Under the pieces are notes generated by a model, which was not told the origin of the DNA, did not search any database, and saw only the letters and a program-made list of their open reading frames with translations. A program made the position numbers and the translations under genes. Below, one piece after another: positions 33,804 through 42,331 of a stretch of DNA of 64,000 nucleotides (its first letter is position 1; every line of letters begins with the position of its first letter). Origin of the DNA: JdFR-22 sp964534325 (lineage in GTDB: Archaea; Halobacteriota; Archaeoglobi; Archaeoglobales; Archaeoglobaceae); the NCBI GenBank assembly GCA_964534325.1, contig CAZHOR010000013.1, forward strand, positions 1 through 64,000, in the 5' to 3' direction.

Positions 33804-35501
33804 ATGGGATTTAGAGAGAACGAAAAAGGTGTCTCCCCTCTTCTGGGGTTCATTCTTATGCTGATGATATTGATGATCTCCATATCAGCCTTACAGACCC
33901 AATACGTGCCTGACGTATGCAAAAACATGGAAGCAGACCACATCAAACAACTAACAGGTCAGCTTACGGAGCTGAAAAGCATCTCTTCGACCAAGAACGT
34001 CAAGATGGATATGGGGGTGGATTATCCGGAGTACCTGTTCCTCATAACCCCTAAATCAACGGCTACTTCTCTCAGGGTGAAAGAATTCAATGTAAGCGTA
34101 TCTTATACTGAGGTACTGGCAAACGGGTCGAAAGTCAAGAGGGAAGATAATTTTACTTCCTCCAGGATCGAAGTTTCTCCTAACTACCTATTCTACCCTC
34201 AGGACCAGTTGATACTGGAAAATACAGCAGTGTTCAAGCTTGCAGAAGGAGGAAATTACATAACAATGTCCGATCAGAGCTCCTTCAAGAAGGACATTCA
34301 GTTCACATTGATGAACGCCACTTTCAGCTCTCTATCCACGACCCAATCATTAGGCATAATCTCGGTACCGCAATCCACAGGAGGGAGAGTACTGGCGGAG
34401 AATCTATCCATTTCATTTGATAGCGTCCACCCTCACTACTGGGAAACCATGGAGGACTACAATGTCACCGTAAATGGTGATAGAGTGACCATTAAAGAAG
34501 AGGATAAAGTGGCATTCAGCCTTGAAGAGGTGATGCTCTATACCGGCAATGAGAGAAGTGCCGATTCAAAACCTTCCCGAATGCTCAAAACCAATTCCAT
34601 GGATACATTCGATTTGAAGAAAGGCGAATCTGTGAAATTGGGAGCCAGAGTTGTTGATAAGTACAATAATCCTGTTGAGGGAGTTAATGTTAATGTCAGC
34701 GTGAGCTCAAGTATTGGAGATGTTAATCCTTCAGTCCTATACACCGATTCTGATGGTGAAGTTTATACTACATTCAGCGCCCAAAACTCCGGAGCAGGAA
34801 CCGTTATCTTTAACTGCTCTGCCATAAAAGAGGAGTTAAGCTACGAAGTGTCCGTCACCACTATAGCTGGTGGCAATACTTCTTTATCCATCTCTTTGTC
34901 CAGCGAACCGGAAGCAGGTGCCGATGGCCACTCCAGCAAGACAATTAAGGCTTATGTGTCTTCTGAGGGCGAGCCATTACCGGGATTCTCCGTAACCTTT
35001 GCCGCCAACAGCACTGACGCTAATTTAAGCTCAACAGAAGCTAAAACAAACTATTCAGGGTACGCTTCGACAGAAGTTTCTCAGGATGTAGAGGGTAAGA
35101 ACTGCTACAGGATATACGGTTACGCCGGAAGTGCCATCGATTCAATGAACGTCCTGCTCAATACCAGCTCAGGTGCAGTATCCGGAGTGCCTTCAATCGA
35201 CATGTTCAATGTGGAAGAAGTGATAAGCCCCAATCCACACTATGAGTTCAATGTTGACTGGGAAGTATCTGATGACGATGGAGACCTGAGTTCCGTGGAA
35301 CTAAGGTTAGAAGACCTTGAAGATGGATCGATTGATATAGAAACCGAATCAATAAGCGGTTCTTCAGCCTCGGGTACAACGGATTTGGTAGATCAGCATG
35401 AAAGTGGGGTTCACGATTACAACGTAACCATAACTGTAATCGATGGAGAAGGTAATAGTGTCTCGGAAACAAAAACAGTAACCGGTGGCGATGGAGTATA
35501 A
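33804..35501 (+). CDS. Large pilin-like surface protein with Ig-like domains
   Basis: The 565 residues begin with a type IV pilin-like leader, a basic/acidic head then GVSPLLGFILMLMILMIS, matching the archaeal pilin N-terminal hydrophobic segment. A region up to about residue 270 has no clear family. Then come Ig-like Big_1-type repeats (VKLGARVVDKYNNPVEGVNVNVSV and SKTIKAYVSSEGEPLPGFSVTF). A final domain has IDMFNVEEVISPNPHYEFNVDW and DDDGDLSSV. Many NxS/T sites suggest N-glycosylation. It is far larger than normal pilins, so it may be a tip adhesin assembled by the preceding ATPase and TadC proteins. Confidence 0.8.
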   Translation: MGFRENEKGVSPLLGFILMLMILMISISALQTQYVPDVCKNMEADHIKQLTGQLTELKSISSTKNVKMDMGVDYPEYLFLITPKSTATSLRVKEFNVSVSYTEVLANGSKVKREDNFTSSRIEVSPNYLFYPQDQLILENTAVFKLAEGGNYITMSDQSSFKKDIQFTLMNATFSSLSTTQSLGIISVPQSTGGRVLAENLSISFDSVHPHYWETMEDYNVTVNGDRVTIKEEDKVAFSLEEVMLYTGNERSADSKPSRMLKTNSMDTFDLKKGESVKLGARVVDKYNNPVEGVNVNVSVSSSIGDVNPSVLYTDSDGEVYTTFSAQNSGAGTVIFNCSAIKEELSYEVSVTTIAGGNTSLSISLSSEPEAGADGHSSKTIKAYVSSEGEPLPGFSVTFAANSTDANLSSTEAKTNYSGYASTEVSQDVEGKNCYRIYGYAGSAIDSMNVLLNTSSGAVSGVPSIDMFNVEEVISPNPHYEFNVDWEVSDDDGDLSSVELRLEDLEDGSIDIETESISGSSASGTTDLVDQHESGVHDYNVTITVIDGEGNSVSETKTVTGGDGV

Positions 35502-35684
35502 TTTTCCTCACCCGGTCAGCTTATTATTTGTATTTGTATCTATATTTTATATTGTATTATCACTATGGAAAGTAAAAAAGCTTATTTAGTTCCATGGTTA
35601 TTATTATAATGAAAAAGGTCCAAAACAGTCCCGCAAGGTAGATGACAACATCCCAAAATTCCCCATCAAAGGAGAATTAAAGGC

Positions 35685-37517
35685 ATGCATGAGAGAAAAA
35701 AAGTTTTTGAAGAGAGCATAGCTTCTCTGCTTGATAGCAACCAGCTTTCAGCAGGAACAAACGCCCTTAATAATTCGGAAGAAAGATTACGGGATATTAT
35801 CTCCTGTTCTTTAGACATGGTGTGGGAAGTGGATGAGAACTGGAGCTACACTTATGTTTCCGCCAGAGTAGAGGAGATCCTGGGTTTTACTCCTCAAGAG
35901 GTCATCGGTAAGAGGCCATTCGACTTCATGCCTCCAGAGGAGAAAGAGAAGATCAGAGACATCGTCACCAGGGACTTTTTCAATAAACAGCCCATAAGGG
36001 ACTTGAAGAACTGGAACACGACAAAGAGAGGCAAGAAAGTGTGTTTGCTCACCAACGCCATACCAATTCTGGATGAGCAGGGAACCTTAAGAGGTTATCG
36101 AGGAGTAGACAGAGACATAACCGAGAGGGAACAGATAGAAGAGAAGCTCAAGATCAGTGAAAAGCATTCCCGGCTGATAGCTGAATCACTTCCCATCGGC
36201 ATCTTCGAGACAGACGAAGAAGGAAGAATCGTTTACACCAACACCAAATGGCAGGAGATATTCGGTATTCCGCTGGAAGAGAGTGTGGACATGACCATAG
36301 CAGATATGTTCTACGATGATGGAGATGAGATTCTGAGGGAATGGTCTGAAAAGATGAACAATTATGGGGAGTTCTTAAAAGAGTGTTATATCAAACACCC
36401 CAGTGGAGAAAAGATCTGGGCATACATTCGTTCAGTGGCATTGATCTCTGATGATGAGGTCCGTTATCTGGGAACAGTAGAGGATATCACTAACCTTAAA
36501 GAGAGCGAGGAGAGATACGCCAGCATTATTAATGACGCTATCGATTCTTTACCCAGTGGTATATTCATTCTGGATAGGAATCTTAAGGTCGTATGGGTGA
36601 ATAAAGTTATAGAGAACTTTTTTGGGATACCCAGAGACGAGTTGATCGGTTTCAACAAGGAGAAACTGATAAAGAACAAGATCAAGCACTTGTTCGAGAA
36701 TCCTGATTCCTATGAGAAAGTAACGCTCAATGCCTATCGTATCGGGGATTATGTAGAGAATTACGAATGTCATATACCTCCTTCGGGAAGGAGGAAAGAG
36801 AGATACCTCCTGCACTGGAGCAACCCCATAAGGTCCGGTTCTTATAAGGGCGGTAGGATCGAGCACTATTATGATATTACAGAACAAAAAAGGGCTGAAG
36901 AAGTTCTGAAGAAGCAGTCGAGGGAATTAGAGCAGGAAAACGAGCAGCTGCACAAAAAAGTGAACAAACTGATGGAGAGGGTGGAACAATCCAAGAGAAC
37001 AGTTGACCCAGAGTCTCGAGAAGAGAGCGAAGAGGGTTTAGAGGATAGTGGAAGCATCTTTCTCTTTCCAGTAGAGGATATGGATACTGCCCGAGACTTA
37101 TTTGCCCAGAAAATAGAAGCAGGTGTCCCTACTCTTGCTGTGGCCCGAACTTCTCCCAAACAGCTCCAGAAATCTCTGGAACATAATGTGGAGACGGTGT
37201 GGCTCACCACCAACAAGGTAGAAGAGTTGTTCTGTATCGAGCCCACCGATGTGGTGACCCTCTCAGTAGTGATCAGCGAGTTCTTCAAACGCGCTCCCAC
37301 GGGAGTAATACTTTTTGAGGGTGTGGAATATCTCTTATCGAATGTAGAGTTCTCAAGAGTCCTTAAGCTCATCCAGATACTTGCTGACAGGGTTTCTATG
37401 GCTGAAGGTGCCATATACCTGGTTCTTGATACTGATACGCTGGGTAAGAAACAGATGAAGCAGATCGAAAGAGAGTGTCAGCCCTATTCAGACATCAATA
37501 AAGAGTCAAATGAATGA
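35685..37517 (+). CDS. Triple PAS sensor with DUF835 output domain
   Basis: The 610 residues contain three PAS domains: residues about 30-145 (MVWEVDENWSYTYVS, ILGFTPQEVIGKRPF), 160-270 (GIFETDEEGRIVYTN) and 280-400 (GIFILDRNLKVVWVN). A coiled coil (about 405-440) and a C-terminal DUF835 domain (about 465-605, with TVWLTTNKVEE and GVILFEGVEYLLS) follow. There are no transmembrane segments and no kinase domain, so it is a cytosolic sensor signalling by contact. DUF835 is an archaeal RecA-like-associated domain. Two KaiC-like ATPase genes follow within 13 nt. It probably senses a small ligand, haem or flavin. Confidence 0.9.
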   Translation: MHERKKVFEESIASLLDSNQLSAGTNALNNSEERLRDIISCSLDMVWEVDENWSYTYVSARVEEILGFTPQEVIGKRPFDFMPPEEKEKIRDIVTRDFFNKQPIRDLKNWNTTKRGKKVCLLTNAIPILDEQGTLRGYRGVDRDITEREQIEEKLKISEKHSRLIAESLPIGIFETDEEGRIVYTNTKWQEIFGIPLEESVDMTIADMFYDDGDEILREWSEKMNNYGEFLKECYIKHPSGEKIWAYIRSVALISDDEVRYLGTVEDITNLKESEERYASIINDAIDSLPSGIFILDRNLKVVWVNKVIENFFGIPRDELIGFNKEKLIKNKIKHLFENPDSYEKVTLNAYRIGDYVENYECHIPPSGRRKERYLLHWSNPIRSGSYKGGRIEHYYDITEQKRAEEVLKKQSRELEQENEQLHKKVNKLMERVEQSKRTVDPESREESEEGLEDSGSIFLFPVEDMDTARDLFAQKIEAGVPTLAVARTSPKQLQKSLEHNVETVWLTTNKVEELFCIEPTDVVTLSVVISEFFKRAPTGVILFEGVEYLLSNVEFSRVLKLIQILADRVSMAEGAIYLVLDTDTLGKKQMKQIERECQPYSDINKESNE

Positions 37518-37530
37518 AAAGAGGTAGTTT

Positions 37531-38334
37531 ATGAGCGACCAGTCTGTTAGCGATGAATTGGGAATGAAGAAGTTCCCTACCAAGTTGGACTTTCTGGATG
37601 ATAAAATAGAGGGTTTTTATCCGGGCTTTGTGATACTCCACGGTGTTGTGGGTGCAGGCTCCACAGAATTCGCCCTGACATTCTTGATGAACAATTCTGA
37701 TTCGGATGAGGGAGCCAATCTGTATTATATAGCAATAGCCAAAACAAAGAAAGAGGTCTTACGAGAAATAAAGCTGGTTTTCCCTGAAGAAAAGAGTAAA
37801 AGGCTGATAGAGAACCTGAATGTCATAAGTCTGGCAGAAGATTATTTCAAGGGCAGTATTGTGCCTCTCCGCTGGATCTCCGACAGGAAGCTGACCATAA
37901 ATGAGTTGAAAAGCGGTAAAGATATTTTAACTTCACTGGCGGAGACGGTTGAGCAGTGTGAAGAGAAGAGCATAATTTTGTTGGACTCCATAACGGATCT
38001 GGCGAGGATAGCCAGAGAAAGAATAAAATGGAATGACCTTGTCGATTTGATAAATGGGTTGAAGAAGATCTGCGTAAACAAAGACATTCTTATGATGTCC
38101 CTGCTCACCTCTGATGCCCTGGAAAAAGAAAAAGAAGAGGAGCTAATGGACCAGGGAGACGGAGTTCTGATATTCGAGTGGTCCATGCAGGAGGACTCCA
38201 TCGAGAGATGGCTCTATTTCAGGAAATTCACTGGAATACTGCCTCTACTGGAGCAAGAAGGAATCCTCAAGTACAACGTAAGTATCGACCCCGAGCTGGG
38301 CTTCACCATATCGAATACGGTGAGGGTGATCTGA
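37531..38334 (+). CDS. KaiC-like protein with altered Walker A
   Basis: This 267-residue RecA/KaiC-fold protein has FPTKLDFLDDKIEGFYPGFVIL before a P-loop position reading HGVVGAGSTEF, where the invariant GK(T/S) is replaced by GSTE. The Walker B-like strand IILLDSITDLARIA and later strands remain. It is likely ATP-binding-impaired and may act as a regulatory partner of the next gene product. The stop overlaps the start of that gene (TGATG). It lies 13 nt downstream of the PAS-DUF835 gene. Confidence 0.75.
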   Translation: MSDQSVSDELGMKKFPTKLDFLDDKIEGFYPGFVILHGVVGAGSTEFALTFLMNNSDSDEGANLYYIAIAKTKKEVLREIKLVFPEEKSKRLIENLNVISLAEDYFKGSIVPLRWISDRKLTINELKSGKDILTSLAETVEQCEEKSIILLDSITDLARIARERIKWNDLVDLINGLKKICVNKDILMMSLLTSDALEKEKEEELMDQGDGVLIFEWSMQEDSIERWLYFRKFTGILPLLEQEGILKYNVSIDPELGFTISNTVRVI

Positions 38335-39014
38335 TGCTCTCTACAGGTGTGGAGGGGATGGACAGCCTGCTGGGAGGGGGAATACCGCGTGGACACATAG
38401 TTGCTGTGGTAGGTACTTTTGGGACGGGCAAGACCACGCTGGGCATCCATTTCATCTACGAAGGACTGAAAAACGGGGAGAACTGCATTATTCTGAGCTT
38501 TGACGAGGATGCGGAGAGCATAATCGAGAATGCCTCCAATTTCGGGATGGACTTAGCCGATTTCGGAGACCAGGTGCAGGTTGTGCGACTGGAGGCTGCC
38601 GATCTGAGGAGGAGCATGGAGAGGCTGGAGAGCGAGATACCGGAGATAATTGAGAGCAACAACACCAGCAGGATACTGGTTGACACTATAAGCGTAATGG
38701 AGACCCTATTCGATGATGCTGACAGATATAAGATGCTGTCCAATCTGAGGAACACCTTCAAGTCCGTGGGGACCACAGCAATAATCACTACCGAAGCAGA
38801 CAAGTACAATACGACCTACTCCAAATACGGGATACTGGAATACATCTGCGACGGCTCCATATGCCTCCAGATCAAGAGGAGAGCCGAACTCGAAGAGCCC
38901 AGCCTGGGTCTGGAAATAGTGAAAATGCGCAGAGTAAAACACTCCAGAAAAATAAAACCCTATGTGCTAACTGAGAACGGTATTGTGGTTCACGAGGACG
39001 CAGAGCTGTTTTGA
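38334..39014 (+). CDS. KaiC/ArlH-like RecA-family ATPase
   Basis: This 226-residue single-domain ATPase has STGVEGMDSLLGGGIPRGHIVAVVGTFGTGKTTLG with intact Walker A (GTFGTGKTT), the KaiC-typical CIILSFDEDAESII, and Walker B RILVDTISVMETL. ATG 38334 overlaps the preceding stop (TGATG), which rules out the longer upstream frame. It resembles KaiC-like proteins including ArlH, which binds the archaellum ATPase. The operon with ArlI-like and TadC-like genes makes it a candidate regulator of the pilus motor. Confidence 0.85.
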   Translation: MLSTGVEGMDSLLGGGIPRGHIVAVVGTFGTGKTTLGIHFIYEGLKNGENCIILSFDEDAESIIENASNFGMDLADFGDQVQVVRLEAADLRRSMERLESEIPEIIESNNTSRILVDTISVMETLFDDADRYKMLSNLRNTFKSVGTTAIITTEADKYNTTYSKYGILEYICDGSICLQIKRRAELEEPSLGLEIVKMRRVKHSRKIKPYVLTENGIVVHEDAELF

Positions 39015-39225
39015 CCGGCCCGAGCCCCACTTTGACTTAGTAATTAATAATTATTTCAGTTCCACCAAGTCCGTATAGGTTACTGGACGGTTTTTGAGTG
39101 CCCATAGTAAGATGTGGAGGCTGTCTAAATCATTTGATTTACAATGAGTGGATGTTCATCAGTTTTGAGGTCCAATTTATTATGTTCTGCTAATCAAATG
39201 CCAACTAAATGCCAACTAACCAATA
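39015..39225. other. Intergenic region before sepF
   Basis: About 210 nt between the pilus-linked operon and the sepF promoter. An 11-bp direct repeat (AAATGCCAACT twice, 39197-39218) sits just before the TATA box and could be an operator or a slippage product. Nothing else is seen. Confidence 0.45.
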
Positions 39226-39235
39226 ATTTAAATAC
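39226..39235 (+). promoter_or_regulatory. sepF TATA box
   Basis: ATTTAAATAC lies 33 nt before the SepF ATG, with a ribosome-binding site (GGTGAGG) in the short leader. Confidence 0.55.
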
Positions 39236-39267
39236 CAGATATGCTGAAGTGGTGTTTGGTGAGGCTT

Positions 39268-39636
39268 ATGGGTTTTATGGAGAAGTTGTTGGGCAAACCC
39301 GATAAGGTTTCAGTGGACCAATATGAGGAGCTCGACCTCAGTGAATATGAGGCGGAGATCTCTGAAGAAGCCGACATGTATGTCAAGGTAGCTGAAATCA
39401 CAGGCATTAACGAGATATCAGAGATCAGGAGACAGATTTATGAAGGTAATGCTGTAGTTGCTGACGTTGCCTTTCTGAAGCACGACAAGATGACCATGGA
39501 CAGGATCTTGAAGGATTTGAGACAGCTTGCAGAGGATGTCAACGGTGATGTAGTTGGTCTGGGCGAGGAATACGTCATCATAACTCCTACTGGGATGAAA
39601 GTGGATAGAAGCAAGATTAGAGGTGGAAAAAGGTAG
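39268..39636 (+). CDS. sepF: Archaeal SepF, FtsZ membrane anchor
   Basis: These 122 residues begin with the short amphipathic membrane-targeting helix MGFMEKLLGK, then an acidic linker. The SepF core follows: MYVKVAEITGINEISEIRRQIYEGNAVVADVAFL, DRILKDLRQLAEDVNGDVVGLGEEYVIITP. Archaeal SepF tethers FtsZ to the membrane at the division site. ATG 39268 follows GGTGAGGC, while the in-frame upstream codon would bury the membrane helix. The ZPR1-type gene starts one base after the TAG, so the two are coupled. Confidence 0.9.
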   Translation: MGFMEKLLGKPDKVSVDQYEELDLSEYEAEISEEADMYVKVAEITGINEISEIRRQIYEGNAVVADVAFLKHDKMTMDRILKDLRQLAEDVNGDVVGLGEEYVIITPTGMKVDRSKIRGGKR

Positions 39637-39637
39637 A

Positions 39638-40201
39638 ATGGAGTGCCCAGCCTGCGGGTCAGAGCTTTCTGTGATGACCGATACTTACTATGCACCACAC
39701 TTTGGTGAGCTTTTCTTATCTTCTGCTTCCTGCGAATGCGGTTTCAGATATACTGACTCTTTTTCCTTAGAAGTTAATGAGGCCGTAAGGTATAAGATGG
39801 AGATAAGAGAGGATAACTTATCCACCAAAGTTATCAGGTCCACTTCCGGGACCGTGAGGATACCCGAGATAGGGATCGATCTGGAGCCGGGACCGGCCTC
39901 CCAGGGTTTTATCACCAACCTAGAAGGAGTTCTCCGCAAAATGGAGGACGTGGTGCAGACGGCCAGAGGATGGAACTCGGATAACTACAAAAAAGTGGAG
40001 AAGTGTGACTGGATACTGGACCAGATATACGAGACCATAGACGGTAACGTTACGCTCACTCTCGTTCTTGAAGACCCACTGGGCAATAGTGTTGTCGATT
40101 CTGAAGAGGCAGTTAGAGAGGCTCTGGATGAAGAAGAAGCCTCTAAGCTGAGGGCAGGCATAAATATATTTTCCACATCGAACTCCCATTACTGTTCGTA
40201 G
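39638..40201 (+). CDS. ZPR1-type zinc-finger protein
   Basis: This protein of about 187 residues is an archaeal single-module ZPR1 protein: ECPACGSEL with CxxC and a second CECGF after 30 residues make the C4 zinc finger. A beta-rich domain follows, with EDNLSTKVIRSTSGTVRIPEIGIDLEPG, the ZPR1 signature region. In eukaryotes ZPR1 binds eEF1A, and the archaeal role is uncertain. ATG 39638 follows GAGGTGG. It is linked to sepF. Confidence 0.88.
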   Translation: MECPACGSELSVMTDTYYAPHFGELFLSSASCECGFRYTDSFSLEVNEAVRYKMEIREDNLSTKVIRSTSGTVRIPEIGIDLEPGPASQGFITNLEGVLRKMEDVVQTARGWNSDNYKKVEKCDWILDQIYETIDGNVTLTLVLEDPLGNSVVDSEEAVREALDEEEASKLRAGINIFSTSNSHYCS

Positions 40202-40253
40202 ACCCATTTTTTAGTATAGAAGGATTTAATTATCCATTTTATCACCCCCCCAT

Positions 40254-41006
40254 ATGACAGATGAGATAACCGTTACCAGGGCAATCACCCAAAAATATCA
40301 CCAGAAATTCCTGAATTCTGTTGAGTGTGACGTTGCGATCGTTGGAGGCGGTCCTTCCGGGCTGGTTGCTGCCTCTCTTCTGGGTAAGGAGGGATTCAAT
40401 GTAGCCCTTTTCGAGAAGAAACTCTCCCTGGGTGGTGGGATCTGGGGAGGAGGAATGATGTTCAATCAGGTGGTGGTCCAGGAGGAGGCCACAGAAGTCC
40501 TAAACGAATTCAACATCCAATACGAGAATTATGAGGGGAAATACTACACTCTGGACGCCATAGAGATGGTGGGGGGTCTGGTATATGGTGCATCAAGGAA
40601 TTCCAATGTATTCAATCTGACCACTGTAGAGGACGTCATGATCAAGAACGATAAGATGGCGGGGCTGGTCATAAACTGGACGGCCGTAGAGATGGCCGGA
40701 TTCCACATCGACCCTCTCACCATATCCAGTAAGGCTGTAGTTGATGCTACAGGGCATGATGCTTCAGTGTGCAACATTGTGGCCAAGAAAACGGAGAAAT
40801 TCGAGCTGTGGGGCGAAGGATATATGGATGCCCAGTCGGCAGATAAAGGGGTTGTGGAAAAGACATCAGAAGTTTTCCCCGGTCTCTACGTAACGGGGAT
40901 GTCTGTGGCCGCATTCTATGGTCTCCCCCGGATGGGTCCCATCTTCGGTGGGATGCTGTTGAGCGGTAAGAAGGTTGCAGAGCTGGTGGCCAAAAACCTG
41001 AAATAG
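40254..41006 (+). CDS. thi4: Thi4 thiazole synthase family protein
   Basis: The 250 residues have the Rossmann FAD/NAD site VAIVGGGPSGLVAASLLGKEG, then FEKKLSLGGGIWGGGMMFN, VDATGHDASVCNIV and GLYVTGMSVAAFYGLPRMGPIFGGM, all diagnostic of Thi4. The family builds the adenylated thiazole precursor of thiamine from NAD and glycine. Archaeal members use free sulfide catalytically, while the yeast form sacrifices a cysteine. By alignment in my head the yeast donor Cys position is not Cys here (the Cys after HDAS is three residues off). A TTTAATTATCC element lies about 25 nt before ATG with no ribosome-binding site, suggesting a leaderless transcript. Confidence 0.93.
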   Translation: MTDEITVTRAITQKYHQKFLNSVECDVAIVGGGPSGLVAASLLGKEGFNVALFEKKLSLGGGIWGGGMMFNQVVVQEEATEVLNEFNIQYENYEGKYYTLDAIEMVGGLVYGASRNSNVFNLTTVEDVMIKNDKMAGLVINWTAVEMAGFHIDPLTISSKAVVDATGHDASVCNIVAKKTEKFELWGEGYMDAQSADKGVVEKTSEVFPGLYVTGMSVAAFYGLPRMGPIFGGMLLSGKKVAELVAKNLK

Positions 41007-41052
41007 GTGATGATTTAATCACTAAGGTTGAAAAAATCTCACCCAAGAAGAA

Positions 41053-41412
41053 GTGGTTGATATGTATTCTGAAAAAATTAAGACGTACTCAGATATGTTC
41101 CCAAATGAAATAAAAAGATCGATTAAAGGACTTGGTAATGAAGTCAGGTATGCAATATTAGCTTATTTACTCCAAAAAAAAGAAGCCAGTTTTAGTGATA
41201 TTACGAAGGAGCTAGAGCTGGACAACAGCTCTTTCAGGGCACATGTTAAGAAGTTAATATCTGGGGGGTTAGTAGAGAATTTCATAAAGCATGGAGAAGT
41301 GAGAGAAAAGTATTCATACTATCGGATCACCCCTTATGGCTATTCATTTTTAAACCACCTTTATCAGTCAGTATTACCAACTGAGAAGACGAAAGAAGAA
41401 TTTCAGAGGTAA
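41053..41412 (+). CDS. Winged-helix DNA-binding regulator (ArsR-like)
   Basis: This 119-residue protein has a winged helix spanning residues 20-100: IKGLGNEVRYAILAYLLQKKEASFSDITKEL, recognition helix DNSSFRAHVKKLISGGLV, wing with YSYYRITPYG. The pattern is that of archaeal ArsR-type regulators. No metal-binding cysteines are present. The first codon may be GTG 41053 or ATG 41062. It lies between thi4 and shikimate kinase on the same strand but need not regulate either. Confidence 0.78.
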   Translation: MVDMYSEKIKTYSDMFPNEIKRSIKGLGNEVRYAILAYLLQKKEASFSDITKELELDNSSFRAHVKKLISGGLVENFIKHGEVREKYSYYRITPYGYSFLNHLYQSVLPTEKTKEEFQR

Positions 41413-41454
41413 ATCCAGAAAATTATTTTAAGTTCTATTTTCTTGAGGTGTTCT

Positions 41455-42297
41455 GTGAGGGGAGAAGCTTACGCGGCAGGAACTATTGTGAACGGTCTTG
41501 CCACCGGAATCGGTTGCGCTTTCGGGTTTGATCTCAGAGCAAGGGTGGATATCTCCATTGAAGAGGACCTTAAAACCTGTTTGCTTCTTGTTGACGGTAA
41601 AGAGGTTTCAGACAGGATTGTGGATGGAGTGATGCGGTCTTTTGGTCTCAAGGGAGTTGTTAAGGCCGAGAGCAGTATCCCCCGGGGATGTGGTCTGGGG
41701 AGCAGCAGCGCTTTCATGAACGCCATGCTCATCTCCATATTGAAGCTGAAGGATGAAGAGCTTGACGCTAACCATATTCTCACCACCAACGCTACCACGG
41801 CCATGGAGATGGGGATAAGCTATACCGGAGCCATCGATGACGCCGGAGCATCCCTTTTAGGTGGGATCGTTCTTTCCAACAATGAAGAGATGAAATTCTA
41901 TCACCGGGAAATCCTGGAGTTTGATGATGCCCTGATTCTTCTACCCCAATGGAAAAGGGGAACTATTTCAATGGAAGAACTGCGGAAAGAGGCTCAAGAG
42001 GTGGAGCAGGCAGTAGAACATGCTTTCAGGCACGATTACAGGTCCGCCATGCTATCCAACTCCAGATACTATTGCAGGAAGCTCGGTTATTCTTTCGAGC
42101 CCGTGGAGCAGGCTAAAGAACTTGGTTTGCACGGCGGTCTTTCAGGGAACGGGCCTGCATACGCAGCATTCGGGGAGAACGACAGATTAAAGGAATTGAA
42201 GAAGCTGTGGGAGAGCTATGGTCAGGTGGTGGAGACCACACCAGTAAATACTCCCTGTGACGAAATTAAAAATATAGATACTCTTTTTAATGCTTGA
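41455..42297 (+). CDS. aroK: Archaeal-type shikimate kinase (GHMP family)
   Basis: About 280 residues, beginning VRGEAYAAGTIVNGLATGIGCAFGF, carry the GHMP ATP loop PRGCGLGSSSAFMNAM (about residue 75) and the C-terminal GHMP motif GLHGGLSGNGPAYAAF. The GHMP-type shikimate kinase replaces bacterial AroK in archaea and phosphorylates shikimate at O3 in the chorismate pathway. GTG 41455 is chosen because GAGGTG lies 7 nt upstream and it matches the usual family N-terminus. The 10-nt sequence TTAATGCTTG at the stop is repeated just behind it. Confidence 0.92.
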   Translation: MRGEAYAAGTIVNGLATGIGCAFGFDLRARVDISIEEDLKTCLLLVDGKEVSDRIVDGVMRSFGLKGVVKAESSIPRGCGLGSSSAFMNAMLISILKLKDEELDANHILTTNATTAMEMGISYTGAIDDAGASLLGGIVLSNNEEMKFYHREILEFDDALILLPQWKRGTISMEELRKEAQEVEQAVEHAFRHDYRSAMLSNSRYYCRKLGYSFEPVEQAKELGLHGGLSGNGPAYAAFGENDRLKELKKLWESYGQVVETTPVNTPCDEIKNIDTLFNA

Positions 42298-42331
42298 CGC
42301 TTAATGCTTGGTTGAAGGGCCAAGCTAAAAT

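Noticed and set aside
40202..40253. TPP riboswitch before thi4
   Set aside because: The region is about 50 nt and lacks the conserved THI-box sequence; the transcript is probably leaderless.
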